Part shown: positions 6,627 through 14,794 of the stretch, piece after piece | Layout: each line of letters starts with the position of its first letter | How positions within the stretch are numbered: position 1 is the stretch's first letter | NCBI GenBank assembly: GCA_043760535.1 | Contig: JAYUOV010000250.1 | Span: 1-29,490, forward strand | Direction: 5' to 3' | Length of the DNA stretch: 29,490 bases | From: JAZKFT01 sp043760535 | Lineage (GTDB): Bacteria; Bacteroidota; Bacteroidia; Chitinophagales; Chitinophagaceae | Notes under the pieces: generated by a model | What the model was told of the DNA's origin: nothing | Database searches by the model: none | Seen by the model: only the letters and a program-made list of their open reading frames with translations | Translations under genes and position numbers: made by a program

Positions 6627-9335
6627 TTAAAACTTAACCGTTAAAGCACCATTAAACGTAGTACCTAACTGGCTAAACTGTGAGCCGTTGTAACCTAAAA
6701 TGCGGTAACGGCCGCTAAAGCTGAGAAGGCCTTCGAGCAGGCTTTTATCAGCAGGTTTGTTAAGTAATGCTTGTCCGGCATTGTTTAAAGCTACCAGCTC
6801 CCACTTAGGCAATACATTAAATAGATTATTTACCGTTAACGATAAGGAAACTTTGCTGGAAATGTTATAGCCAATGTTTAAATCGCTAACCAAAGCTGCT
6901 TTAAATTTCTGCTTAATATTTTCCATATCGCTGCCGCCATTATCCAAATCCTGGAAGGCTGTGGAGCCAAACAGGGTGTTATTCTGGTTAAAATTCCATT
7001 TGCCCACTTCATAATCAAATCCAAAAATTACCTTGTACAGAGGCCTGCTTTCTGTAAGCAAGGATTTTATCTGAGTGTTTAATATTGAGGCTCCGCCTGA
7101 TTTTATAGCTGCCGGTGTGTTTGGTTCGCCTTTAATATCGTTAGCCAATGTGAAATTACCTGCAAGGTTAAGGGCCAGCTTTCCACTACCTAAACGGAGA
7201 TTTCTATAGCTGCCTACAAAGTCTATACCCTGGGTATTTGTTTTAATACCATTAATAAAAAACTGGATGGTTTTTACACCTGCGGTGGAAAGAATTTGCC
7301 CCAAAGTGCTACTGGGGTTAGAAGAAGAAATGGAGGAGCTATATACAATTCTATCCTTAATAGTAATGTTATAATAGTCTAAAGTGATACTGAGGTTTTT
7401 AGCTGGTTTTAAACCAACACCCAGTGTAAAGTTGTTAGACTTTTCGGGGGTAAGTTTAGGAATACCAAGTGCAAAAGCCTGCCTACTGTTATTATTAAAC
7501 AAGCCAGATAACTGAATAGTACCACCAACAAATGCAGCCTGTGTAGATTGGGCATATATCTGGTGCAAAGTAGGTGCCCTAAAGCCGCTAGATACAGATC
7601 CACGAACCACAAATTTATCTCCTGCAATTTTATAACGGGATGAAATACGACCTACAGAAGCACTTCCAAAATCGCTGTATTTTTCGGCACGTACAGTACC
7701 GTTTAATTGAAAATCTGGAGACACATCCCAGCTTGCATCAAAGTAAGCACCTAAGTTGTAGCGGCTGTTCGTTGTAGCATTTTCGGCCCTGATGCCAGGA
7801 AACGAGTTTGCACCTTCACCTGAATAAGAGGCTGTATCTCCGGCAATAATCTGGTAGGTTTCTTTTCTTACCTCGCTACCAAAACCAATTGCAAAATTGT
7901 CGGTAATGCTTTTAGAAATATCGATATTACCTACTACGTGGCTAAAGTTGTAACCGCCTGGTTTAAAAGAAGTAGGACTTCTAATACCCAATGTAGCGTT
8001 GATGGTATTGTCTACCGTGTATAATTGTTTATTGCCACCAACGGTTAAGCTTACATCATGTTTCCAGCCGTTGGTTTCGCTTTTGTAACCTATTGTAGCA
8101 TTGTAATCGCTAAGGTCGCCTTTAAAAGTTGGTTCATATCCTTTGTAGGTAGTGCCTGCCGGAGTTAGCAAACCAAAATCACTCATCCAGTATGGGGTGC
8201 GGTAATTGGCATTGCTCTCTACACTTTTGGCTACATAGGCTGCATTGGCATAAAGCATTCCTTTATTCCCCATTGGTATGCCAGCGTTAACTAAAAATTT
8301 GGCTGCGGTAGTGGCACCGGTTCCGTTTCTGTTATTGCCGGTTGGGTATTTAGCCAAATAATCTATGATGGCTTTATTTACCGGAGCAGTGTTGGGCAAA
8401 CCAGAGTTGCCGAATGTGGCTATTTCTGTAGGAATATCAATTATGCCCGAACGAACAGCATTGTCCTGCTGGCTTACGGCAACCGTATAGTTAATAAAGC
8501 CTTTACCAAAATTGCTGCCACTGTTTAAACTCAAACCGTAAGAACCACCATCGCCTTTGCTAGTGCCACCTGCGGTGATGTTTACCGATGTGTATTGGTA
8601 TTTATCTTTTAAAACTACGTTCATAACACCTGCAATGGCATCCGAACCATATTGGGCAGATGCACCATCTCGTAAAATTTCTACATTTTTTATAGCATCC
8701 ACTGGTATGGCGCTAATATCTGCACCGGTTTCACCACGGCCGGGTGCAAACTGAACATATAGTAATGAGCTGAGATTTTTTCTTTTGCCATTAATTAAAA
8801 TTAAGGTACGGCTTGGGCCAAGGTTTCTTATTTCGTAAGGATCCAGCAAGGTAGAGGCATCGTTTACAGGCGTGTTTACAGTATTAAATGAGGGAACCCT
8901 GTATTGCAATGCTTTATCAAAAGAAGGCTGACCCGTACTTTTAAGTGTAGCTGCATCTACATTATCTACCGGTAGTGCACTGCTTATAGAAGATCGTGGT
9001 TGCGAACGGGTACCCACTACAATGGCATCATCGAGGCTGTTATCTGCAGCATCTAGCATAAAGTCCAGTTGCTTTTCTTCGCCTGCTTTTAAAATTACAT
9101 CCAGGGTTTTAGAAGTAAAACCTAAAGAAGATACGGTGACGCTGTACTTACCTTCTGCAAGCTTAAGGGTAAATTTACCATCAGCATCAGAAGTAACGCC
9201 CTTACCACCCGGCGGTGCTAAAACACTGGCTCCTGCTATAGGTTTTCCACTTCCGGAAATACTTCCGGTTACCGTTTGTGCATTTAAATATCCCACTGAT
9301 AAAAGCAGGATAACGCTTGTCAAAATTTTTTTCAT
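6627..9335 (-). CDS. TonB-dependent outer-membrane receptor with carboxypeptidase-regulatory domain
   Basis: This 902-residue protein has a signal peptide (MKKILTSVILLLSVGYLNAQ) and a CarboxypepD_reg-like beta-sandwich (about 21-95). The plug domain (about 110-240) contains VEILRDGASAQYGSDAIAGVMNVVLK. A long beta-barrel follows and ends in an aromatic C-terminus (TVKF). It is of the single-chain siderophore/vitamin-type receptor class, not SusC, since no SusD partner is adjacent and the plug lacks the usual SusC signature. The substrate is not evident. It appears monocistronic: a terminator follows it, and 246 non-coding bases (9336-9581) separate it from the respiratory cluster. No clear TAnnTTTG is present in that upstream region; the best is TAATTTCG at 9361-9368. 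Confidence 0.92.
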   Translation of the reverse strand: MKKILTSVILLLSVGYLNAQTVTGSISGSGKPIAGASVLAPPGGKGVTSDADGKFTLKLAEGKYSVTVSSLGFTSKTLDVILKAGEEKQLDFMLDAADNSLDDAIVVGTRSQPRSSISSALPVDNVDAATLKSTGQPSFDKALQYRVPSFNTVNTPVNDASTLLDPYEIRNLGPSRTLILINGKRKNLSSLLYVQFAPGRGETGADISAIPVDAIKNVEILRDGASAQYGSDAIAGVMNVVLKDKYQYTSVNITAGGTSKGDGGSYGLSLNSGSNFGKGFINYTVAVSQQDNAVRSGIIDIPTEIATFGNSGLPNTAPVNKAIIDYLAKYPTGNNRNGTGATTAAKFLVNAGIPMGNKGMLYANAAYVAKSVESNANYRTPYWMSDFGLLTPAGTTYKGYEPTFKGDLSDYNATIGYKSETNGWKHDVSLTVGGNKQLYTVDNTINATLGIRSPTSFKPGGYNFSHVVGNIDISKSITDNFAIGFGSEVRKETYQIIAGDTASYSGEGANSFPGIRAENATTNSRYNLGAYFDASWDVSPDFQLNGTVRAEKYSDFGSASVGRISSRYKIAGDKFVVRGSVSSGFRAPTLHQIYAQSTQAAFVGGTIQLSGLFNNNSRQAFALGIPKLTPEKSNNFTLGVGLKPAKNLSITLDYYNITIKDRIVYSSSISSSNPSSTLGQILSTAGVKTIQFFINGIKTNTQGIDFVGSYRNLRLGSGKLALNLAGNFTLANDIKGEPNTPAAIKSGGASILNTQIKSLLTESRPLYKVIFGFDYEVGKWNFNQNNTLFGSTAFQDLDNGGSDMENIKQKFKAALVSDLNIGYNISSKVSLSLTVNNLFNVLPKWELVALNNAGQALLNKPADKSLLEGLLSFSGRYRILGYNGSQFSQLGTTFNGALTVKF

Positions 9336-9523
9336 ACGAGATTTGTTAATTGGTGAATTCCGAAATTAGGAAATAATAGCTTATTTGTTAAATTTTTGTT
9401 ACTAAGAAGCTGTTTGAAAATGCCGATTGCGAAGGTTTTTGCAACTATAAATAAAAATTTTTGCTCCTACAGTATCAAAAACCAGGTTTCAATATTGAAA
9501 TGTAGCATATACAATTCCATAAT

Positions 9524-9558
9524 ACACAATGCCAACCTTAAGAAAGTTGGCATCGTGT
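9524..9558 (-). terminator. Stem-loop after the DUF420 gene
   Basis: A 13-base stem (9524-9536 with 9546-9558) with a single G-U-type mismatch closes a 9-base loop, 24 bases beyond the DUF420 stop. There is no strong T-tract on the minus strand, so it is either a weak terminator or an RNA-stabilising hairpin at the end of the operon. Confidence 0.5.
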
Positions 9559-9581
9559 AAAAATTAAAAATATTTTGTTAG

Positions 9582-10169
9582 CTAATTACCATAATATGGA
9601 CTTATCATAAAATAAACCACCGGCCCAGTAACTGCCACATAAAACCAGATGGGCCATGTAATACGAGCTAATTTTTTATGGGTAGCATACTCTGCTATTA
9701 AAGCTCGGTAAGCGGTAAATAAAATAAACGGAAGTATTGCTGCGGCTAAAACAATGTGCGTACCTAGTATAAAGTAATAAACGATTCTTACCGAGCCAGC
9801 TGCTAGTTTTTCAGTGTCGCTTAATACACCATCCAGATTAGTGTCCCCAAATTTTGTTTCGCCAGTAAGTAGGTGATAAGTTATATAAAACACAAGAAAC
9901 AGCACCGACAGTACAATGGCAGACAGCATTAATTTTTTGTGCAGTGCATATTTTTTTTGCTTCACTGCCATTAAAGCAGCTACCAATAACAGAGCCACTG
10001 CCGAATTAAGAAAGGCATTTATTGCAGCAAAAATGTGTACATCAAAACCAGGGTTTACCTGTATTTGTATCTTGCCCAATGCCACTACTACTGCAAACAC
10101 AACAAATGAAACAGTTAATATTAGCAACCTTGCTGTTTTGTCATTCTTCTTTAAACTAGGCGGTAACAT
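9582..10169 (-). CDS. DUF420 membrane protein, probable cytochrome oxidase assembly factor
   Basis: The 195-residue protein has about five transmembrane helices (14-32, 48-68, 83-101, 125-152, 172-190) and conserved-looking histidines (H45, H77, H99). It matches the DUF420 family, encoded with SCO and haem-copper oxidase genes across Bacteroidota and Firmicutes and presumed to help oxidase maturation. An unusual feature lies between helices 3 and 4: residues 109-120 (DTNLDGVLSDTE) fit the 12-residue EF-hand calcium loop exactly, with D1, N3, D5, G6, hydrophobic 8 and E12. The gene follows SCO by 80 bases on the same strand. The start is the first Met of the frame, next to a short TGGATAATGG word repeat. 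Confidence 0.88.
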   Translation of the reverse strand: MLPPSLKKNDKTARLLILTVSFVVFAVVVALGKIQIQVNPGFDVHIFAAINAFLNSAVALLLVAALMAVKQKKYALHKKLMLSAIVLSVLFLVFYITYHLLTGETKFGDTNLDGVLSDTEKLAAGSVRIVYYFILGTHIVLAAAILPFILFTAYRALIAEYATHKKLARITWPIWFYVAVTGPVVYFMISPYYGN

Positions 10170-10178
10170 CTTTTTAAT

Positions 10179-10220
10179 GGATAATTTTTAGTGGATAATG
10201 GATAATGAAAATAGGATAAA
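10179..10220. repeat. Degenerate GGATAAT word tract
   Basis: The short intergenic gap between the SCO and DUF420 genes carries several near-copies of TGGATAATG spaced irregularly. It resembles the other short-word tracts at 18906-18995, 19921-19958 and 26981-27105 in style but not in sequence. Confidence 0.45.
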
Positions 10221-10249
10221 GTAGAATTTGGGTGCCTACTACTCATTGC

Positions 10250-11059
10250 TTAACCGGTAACTTCTTTTCTGCTTTTGTTCAAAAAAAACATACCTGTAAA
10301 AACAATAAACGGCACCAAAATAAGCAGCCAAATAATGGGTAGGTATTTTTTAAATAACGAAGGTTTGTTTTTGTCTTTTTCTAGGGTAAGCTTACCAATG
10401 TCATCTGCAAGTTTACTAAGCGAAACACTGTCTAAGCCATTGTAATAACCACGAACTACATGGTATTTATCTAGCAGTATAATTTTTTCGGAGTGTATAA
10501 AATTGCTATCTATTACTCCACCGTCTGATGCTGGAATTCTGAATTCGTGCCGCATCAGATCGTAAATTTCTTCTTTGGGGCCGGTAAGCAAGCTCCAGTT
10601 GTCGCTGTTTACTGCAAATCTGTCGGCAAATTTTTTAAGCTCGTACCCAGAATCTCTTTGCGGATCGATGCTAAGTGATACAAACATCACAGATGAAGTA
10701 TCGGTATATTTTTTATTTTTTGGTTCTTCGTAGCTCTTTTGCAGCCTGCGGATGTTGCGGGTAAGCCCGGGGCAAATATTGGGGCAGCGGGTAAAAAAAG
10801 AGTTTACAACTACTATTTTTCCTTTAACACTGTCAAAAATAAAGGGCTTGCCCAGTTGATCGGTTAGTGTAAAATTTCGTACCCTATGCCATTGTGTATC
10901 GGTGGTATTTTTACCATTTTTATTTACCGTTATTACTGAATCATCAAAATAGCGGCGGGGCATATTTACAGCACCTTCGCCCATACTATTCATTACGAAA
11001 TAACAAGCAATTGGTATTATCAGCGTTATCATCAGTCCTGCTATTGCCCCTTTGTTCAT
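10250..11059 (-). CDS. SCO1/SenC-family copper chaperone for cytochrome c oxidase
   Basis: With the start chosen here the protein has 269 residues: an N-terminal membrane anchor (4-23), a periplasmic thioredoxin-like SCO domain and an additional C-terminal helix (about 240-260). The copper-binding residues are visible as CPNIC (C92, C96 in FFTRCPNICPG) and H189 (SNFIHSEK). It would deliver copper to the CuA site of cytochrome oxidase. The frame is open to an ATG at 11128, which would add 23 hydrophobic residues. I prefer the ATG at 11059 because a good promoter (TTG-N19-TACATTTG, 11078-11107) lies inside that extension and MNKG followed by a helix is the usual family start. It sits downstream of oxidase subunit genes and upstream of DUF420. 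Confidence 0.92.
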   Translation of the reverse strand: MNKGAIAGLMITLIIPIACYFVMNSMGEGAVNMPRRYFDDSVITVNKNGKNTTDTQWHRVRNFTLTDQLGKPFIFDSVKGKIVVVNSFFTRCPNICPGLTRNIRRLQKSYEEPKNKKYTDTSSVMFVSLSIDPQRDSGYELKKFADRFAVNSDNWSLLTGPKEEIYDLMRHEFRIPASDGGVIDSNFIHSEKIILLDKYHVVRGYYNGLDSVSLSKLADDIGKLTLEKDKNKPSLFKKYLPIIWLLILVPFIVFTGMFFLNKSRKEVTG

Positions 11060-11077
11060 GCTTTTTTTTAAGTATTG

Positions 11078-11107
11078 CAAATGTACAAGGCAAAGGGCAA
11101 AAGCCAA
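11078..11107 (-). promoter_or_regulatory. Bacteroidota-type promoter for the SCO gene
   Basis: On the minus strand the -7 element TACATTTG (11085-11078) is preceded, at a 19-base spacer, by the -33 element TTG (11107-11105). This matches the sigma-ABfr consensus TTG-N19-TAnnTTTG. It ends 18 bases before the ATG at 11059, giving a leader of roughly 10 bases. Confidence 0.55.
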
Positions 11108-11270
11108 TAAGCAAACAACAATAAGCACAACGGATGGCCAATAATCTTAAACAAATATTATGCTACTACACAAAAATTTTGAACACGTAATGGCTAATTT
11201 ACTTAATGGTCATTTATGCTGTATCAACGTGTAATTTTATGGTTACATTCCTCTAGTAATGTAATAAAAA

Positions 11271-11299
11271 AAGCGGCTGCTATTTAAAGGCAACCGCTT
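11271..11299. terminator. Terminator after the oxidase subunit genes
   Basis: AAGCGG (11271-11276) pairs with CCGCTT (11294-11299), with a further GC/GC pairing inside. The hairpin is flanked by A- and T-runs on both sides, so on the minus strand it reads as hairpin plus T-tract, 28 bases past the subunit IV-like stop. It separates that transcript from the SCO gene, which has its own promoter. Confidence 0.75.
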
Positions 11300-11326
11300 C
11301 TTTTTTATGTTTAAAAGGTACTATAC

Positions 11327-11761
11327 TTACTTCTCTGCCCCTGGTTTGGCGGCAGGTTTTTCTACTTGTTCGGTTTTGGTTTGGTCTTTGGTACTGCCGG
11401 CATTTGTATTCCGGAGTTCTTTCCAGCTACTGCCTTCGTATAAAAAAGCGATAATAAACCAAACAAATAATAACAACGGAACAATGATGGTCATAATCAT
11501 GTTCTTTATTTCATCGCCCAAGTGCATAAAAGATGCAGTTATGTAAAATGCTTTGGCCAGCGATAGAATTATAATAATGCCTTTAATTAAATTCTTAGCA
11601 AAACCTGGTTCGGGAAAATAAGCATACATAGCAAGACCTAAAACCAACTCAATTGCGGTGATACCTAACAAAATCCAAAATACTTTCCAAATGTGTTTGG
11701 TGCTACTGCCTGCAGGCGGCGCAAACGAAATTTCTGATGAAGATGCAACAGCGTGGCTCAT
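11327..11761 (-). CDS. Cytochrome c oxidase subunit IV-like (CyoD/CtaF-type) protein
   Basis: This 144-residue protein has three transmembrane helices (about 24-46, 57-77, 85-104) and a hydrophilic C-terminal tail rich in Lys, Thr and Pro. The core KAFYITASFMHLGDE with MIVPLLLFVWFI is typical of the prokaryotic cytochrome oxidase subunit IV family. That family is a small accessory subunit supporting assembly of the haem-copper oxidase in the inner membrane. The frame is open to 11851, but the extra 30 residues would overlap the end of subunit III. The ATG at 11761 (MSHAVASSSE) removes the overlap and leaves a 53-base gap. It is co-transcribed with subunit III and followed by a terminator. Confidence 0.9.
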   Translation of the reverse strand: MSHAVASSSEISFAPPAGSSTKHIWKVFWILLGITAIELVLGLAMYAYFPEPGFAKNLIKGIIIILSLAKAFYITASFMHLGDEIKNMIMTIIVPLLLFVWFIIAFLYEGSSWKELRNTNAGSTKDQTKTEQVEKPAAKPGAEK

Positions 11762-11814
11762 ATAAAATTTTTCTGAATGATAAAAGTACGAATGAATAAA
11801 AATGAAACGGATGA

Positions 11815-12603
11815 TTATAGCAGATAAAAACACAGGAACACAAACACCCAAACTAAATCTACAAAGTGCCAGTACAAACCTGCTTTTTCAATCATTTCGT
11901 AATGTCCACGTTGTTCAAAATGGCCCATTTTAGCTTTAATGTACATTACAATATTAATTACTACACCACTAAGTACGTGAAACCCGTGGAAACCTGTAAT
12001 GCCATAAAAGTAACCTCCGAAAGCCTTTGGGCCAGGCAGGTACACATGCTCACCAGCTGGTACAGAAAGCCCTAATGTTTTTAATTCTTCCTCGTGTACA
12101 GCTGGCCCCCACGGATTTCTAACCGTGGTTTGTGCCCACTGCTCAATTGAAAATTTTCCAGTATCTGCATTTTGTACCAATACATTGTGTTCTCCCGTCA
12201 ACAGGTGCGTCCACTCCCAGGCTTGGCAAAGCAGGAATAAAATGCCACCCAAAATAGTCCAAAGCATATAAATTTCTACCTTTTTCTTCTGCATGTGGTG
12301 GCCTGCATGTACGGCCAATACCATCGTTACAGAACTCATAATCAATATAAAGGTCATTACACTAACAAACGCCAGAGGCAGGTTAGCATGGCCCATGCCG
12401 GGGAAAGCACTAAACACATGGTTGGGGTCGGCCCAATAGTTGGCACTAAAGCGGATGGTGCCGTAGCTGATAAGAAATGCCCCAAATGTAAAGGCATCAC
12501 TCATCAAAAAATACCACATCATCAACTTACCATAACTGAGATTAAAGGGGCTTTTACCACCGCTCCACCATTTTGTTCCTGCCGGAATCGCTGTTGTAGA
12601 CAT
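11815..12603 (-). CDS. Cytochrome c oxidase subunit III (haem-copper oxidase)
   Basis: The 262-residue protein has the multi-helix subunit III fold: MMWYFLMSDAFTFGAFLI near the N-terminus, then LAFVSVMTFILIMSSVTMVLA with AGHHM, AWEWTHL, the diagnostic GFHGFHVLSGV, and the terminal GLYWHFVDLVWVFVF. It would sit in the inner membrane with subunits I and II, which are not in this window. A long polar loop of about 60 residues (around 140-200) precedes GYFYGITGFHG. The frame is open to an ATG at 12687; I use the ATG at 12603 (MSTTAIPAG) because a TATTTTTG -7-like element lies at 12629-12636 and the extension shows no family similarity. It is the first gene of the visible cluster; Bacteroidota clusters often have two subunit III genes here, but only one is seen. 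Confidence 0.93.
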   Translation of the reverse strand: MSTTAIPAGTKWWSGGKSPFNLSYGKLMMWYFLMSDAFTFGAFLISYGTIRFSANYWADPNHVFSAFPGMGHANLPLAFVSVMTFILIMSSVTMVLAVHAGHHMQKKKVEIYMLWTILGGILFLLCQAWEWTHLLTGEHNVLVQNADTGKFSIEQWAQTTVRNPWGPAVHEEELKTLGLSVPAGEHVYLPGPKAFGGYFYGITGFHGFHVLSGVVINIVMYIKAKMGHFEQRGHYEMIEKAGLYWHFVDLVWVFVFLCFYLL

Positions 12604-12628
12604 ATTTTTGAAAACTATTAAATAGCTG

Positions 12629-12636
12629 CAAAAATA
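12629..12636 (-). promoter_or_regulatory. Possible -7 element for subunit III
   Basis: TATTTTTG on the minus strand fits TAnnTTTG and ends 26 bases before the chosen ATG. No TTG is present at the usual 17-23 base spacing upstream, so it is only a candidate. Confidence 0.3.
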
Positions 12637-12995
12637 AGTGGCCAACACCGAAAAATCATAGTCTTGTAAAAAAATATAATCAAACAAATTTAATCGGTAA
12701 TTTTTCTATGTACCACAGTGTTTGCTTTGTTGCAATACAGCACAAAATAAAATTTTAACCCTGATGTAAGCATTCTCATTAGGCTTAGGTACTAGTACAC
12801 CAATGTGCAAGGCAGTTTTTACCCCAAGGTTGGCCATAAAATGGCAACTGTATTAATAGGTAACAATAAAATTTAGAACCGGAAACGAGTGTAGGACAGA
12901 GATTCTTTTTGCCGAAGGCCACGCAGCTCTTACAAACGCAATAAAAGTGATAATAAAAAGTGGCCTGAAGTCAGAATAAAGCTGGAATGCAAATA

Positions 12996-13259
12996 TTAAT
13001 TAAACAGGGCAGGTAAGAAGGCAACGGGGTTTTTAAGCCTTAATGCTTCTTTTTCTATACCTATTTTACCAATAAAAATTTGCCCCAATCCCATACCGAT
13101 TTGCAAATTTTTATTATTAACAATAACCTGCAGGGCCAAGCTACAAGTAAAGTAGTAACGCTTATTGCCGATTAGCCTATAAGAAAAGGGCTGAAAGCCT
13201 TGTTGAAATTTACTTTGATAGATGTTTTGCCGAAGAAAATGGCAGAAGGGAGGCGCATT
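12996..13259 (-). pseudogene. Start-less open frame, possible C-terminal remnant
   Basis: The minus frame is open for 87 codons between two stops and has no ATG before codon 54. The translation looks protein-like (for example GNKRYYFTCSLALQVIVNN and LQIGMGLGQIFIGKIGIEKE), with an alternating pattern compatible with beta-strands. I do not recognise the family. It overlaps a competing plus-strand open frame, so at most one is a genuine remnant across the shared part. Confidence 0.25.
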
Positions 13260-13447
13260 TTAATACACCGAAATTTACTGTAAGCAATACGTTAAGCTAT
13301 ATCATTAAGCGGTGCAATGCTTCATTTAACCTTACTGAAAAAACTCACAGTCTGCTGTTGCCTTTAGTACCAAACCATTTCAGGCCAGGTTATTCGCCTT
13401 GGTTTTTGTTAGTAAACCCTAAAGCCTACAAAAAAGCACAATGGTAA
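13151..13447 (+). pseudogene. Start-less open frame, possible 5'-truncated gene
   Basis: The plus frame is open for 98 codons from just after a TAA at 13148 to a TAA at 13445, without an ATG. Its composition is like a normal soluble protein, with segments such as KRAESLVEIYFDRCFAEENG, NTLSYIIKRCNASFN and PWFLLVNPKAYKKAQW at the C-terminus. I do not recognise the family. It probably represents the C-terminal part of a deleted gene, but coincidence cannot be excluded. Confidence 0.3.
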
Positions 13448-13707
13448 TCTGGAGCAATAACTGCCAGTAAAGAATTTGTTCATTTTTATTCTATCAAACC
13501 CCAATATTTACCCACATAATACATTTAATAAACCGGGTGGTAAATATTTTTGGGCCTATGGATGGGCGAATTCGGTAATCAATCCTTTTAACTTCACTTT
13601 ATATGCGTGTAGTAGCTACATGCCTATGTAGCGGATAAAAGCTATGTTGGGTCTGCGAAGGGTGGTTAATAAATGTGAGAGAAGTTTCTAAAAAACTAAA
13701 CCCATGG

Positions 13708-13751
13708 CATCGCTGGCATACAGTATTTGCTGGTACTGCATGCCAACGATG
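13708..13751. repeat. 18-bp imperfect hairpin
   Basis: 13708-13725 pairs with 13734-13751 at 16 of 18 positions around an 8-base loop. Flanking CCATG and CATGG sequences extend the symmetry. It lies about 95 bases beyond the stop of the minus-strand GIN-domain gene; no T-tract is adjacent, so it is more likely a structured repeat than a terminator. Confidence 0.5.
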
Positions 13752-13845
13752 GATGCATGGATGTTTATTTTTTTGTTCATAGCCATTTTTAGTTCATGTT
13801 AAAATGTTGCAAAATGCCAGGTGTTGCTTTTATAAAAGCAAGCGC

Positions 13846-14346
13846 TTACAAAGATGCCATTTCCCATTTGTCCACTACATACTCATTGCTGCTAAATTCA
13901 GAGATGCGAACGTTAGCAGTAGTTTTTATAGATACATGACACTCAGAAGCTAGCTCTATCACCATATCGGTTCCTTTTAAATAACCTAGTGTGCTTACAT
14001 TACTGTTGCCTTGTACTTTAAGAAAACGAAGATCACTTACAGGTATGTACACTACCGGTTTTGTACCTTTTGTTTTGGCGATGGAATTTACATAAAGCGT
14101 ATTGCCACTTACATTTAGAGTTACATTTCCCAAATCGTTTTGGTAGCCTTCTAGTGTCATTTGGTTGCTAGTGCCCTGTACCAGTATAATATCCACATTG
14201 CCACGAACTACAATGTTGTTGTACGATTGCGATACAGCCTTATTGGCCAGTACATAGCGGTTGGTTTTTACTTCTGCAGCAGTTGCGTTAGATACGTTAG
14301 TTGCTGTAAGAATCAGGCCGGTTAAGGCAGAAAGAATTGTTTTCAT
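13846..14346 (-). CDS. Secreted GIN-domain (DUF2807) protein
   Basis: This 166-residue protein starts with a signal peptide (MKTILSALTGLILTATNVSNATAAE). A DUF2807/GIN auto-transporter-adhesin-head-like beta-helix segment follows, with the family pattern SYNNIVVRGNVDIILVQG (about 38-55), then GNTLYVNS and a VYIPVSDLRFLKVQGNSNV repeat. The C-terminus ends early, after about one and a half turns of the usual fold (typical members are 220-250 residues), so it is a short or slightly truncated member. The frame is open to 14505, but the upstream 53 residues contain no signal and cross AT-rich DNA, so the ATG at 14346 is used. The function is presumed to be at the cell surface or in the periplasm; no partner is adjacent. 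Confidence 0.8.
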   Translation of the reverse strand: MKTILSALTGLILTATNVSNATAAEVKTNRYVLANKAVSQSYNNIVVRGNVDIILVQGTSNQMTLEGYQNDLGNVTLNVSGNTLYVNSIAKTKGTKPVVYIPVSDLRFLKVQGNSNVSTLGYLKGTDMVIELASECHVSIKTTANVRISEFSSNEYVVDKWEMASL

Positions 14347-14794
14347 TTTATTTTTTTTAGTGGTTGTTATTTGTGATTGACAGTGCAAAAATGCCTCGCA
14401 AACTACACCTCCACAATCGCATGATGATGTATAAATGATGGCCGTAAATCCCAGTATTGAGTAAGTATAATCTTTATGTTGCCTTTTATACCATTTAATT
14501 GCCACTCATCCCCAAGGTTGCAAGTAAAGGTTTCTAAATGCATCACATAAGCATGTGGTAAAGGCCATAAAACCAAGGTCTATGTTAGCATTCATTTAAC
14601 ACTGAGGCACAGCCAGGGGTGGTGTCGGCTGTATGTTTCCCTATAACACAAGGCTTCCTTTGTGTTGGTTGATAAGCAGGTTTTTCTTTTACCATATTAT
14701 TAGGTGTAGCGTAACCCAAAGGCTTTTAAAAATGCACGATTGGTATATAAATGAGAAGACCGTATATACAAAACCCAATTCATAAAACCAAAAA
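14347..14794. other. Intergenic DNA without a gene
   Basis: No convincing gene is visible. The only structure is a 9-bp hairpin at 14645-14666 (AACACAAGG with CTTTGTGTT), followed about 20 bases later by a pyrimidine run near 14681-14693. No TAnnTTTG promoter for the neighbouring GIN-domain gene was found. Confidence 0.4.

Larger units (their letters stand above)
12688..13845. other. 1.2-kb intergenic region with decayed coding sequence
   Basis: No intact gene with a start codon is visible. The interval holds long start-less open frames on both strands (12996-13259 minus, 13151-13447 plus) and a shorter minus frame at 12853-12999. A hairpin lies at 13708-13751. The rest is AT-rich DNA without recognisable sites. 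It looks like a graveyard of small genes between the respiratory cluster and the GIN-domain gene. Confidence 0.5.

Noticed and set aside
11762..11851. 30-residue N-terminal extension of the subunit IV-like protein
   Set aside because: It would overlap the end of subunit III and resembles no family member; the internal ATG at 11761 is preferred.
14347..14505. 53-residue N-terminal extension of the GIN-domain protein
   Set aside because: The extension has no signal peptide and contains clustered Cys and basic residues from non-coding DNA, while a perfect signal peptide starts at 14346.
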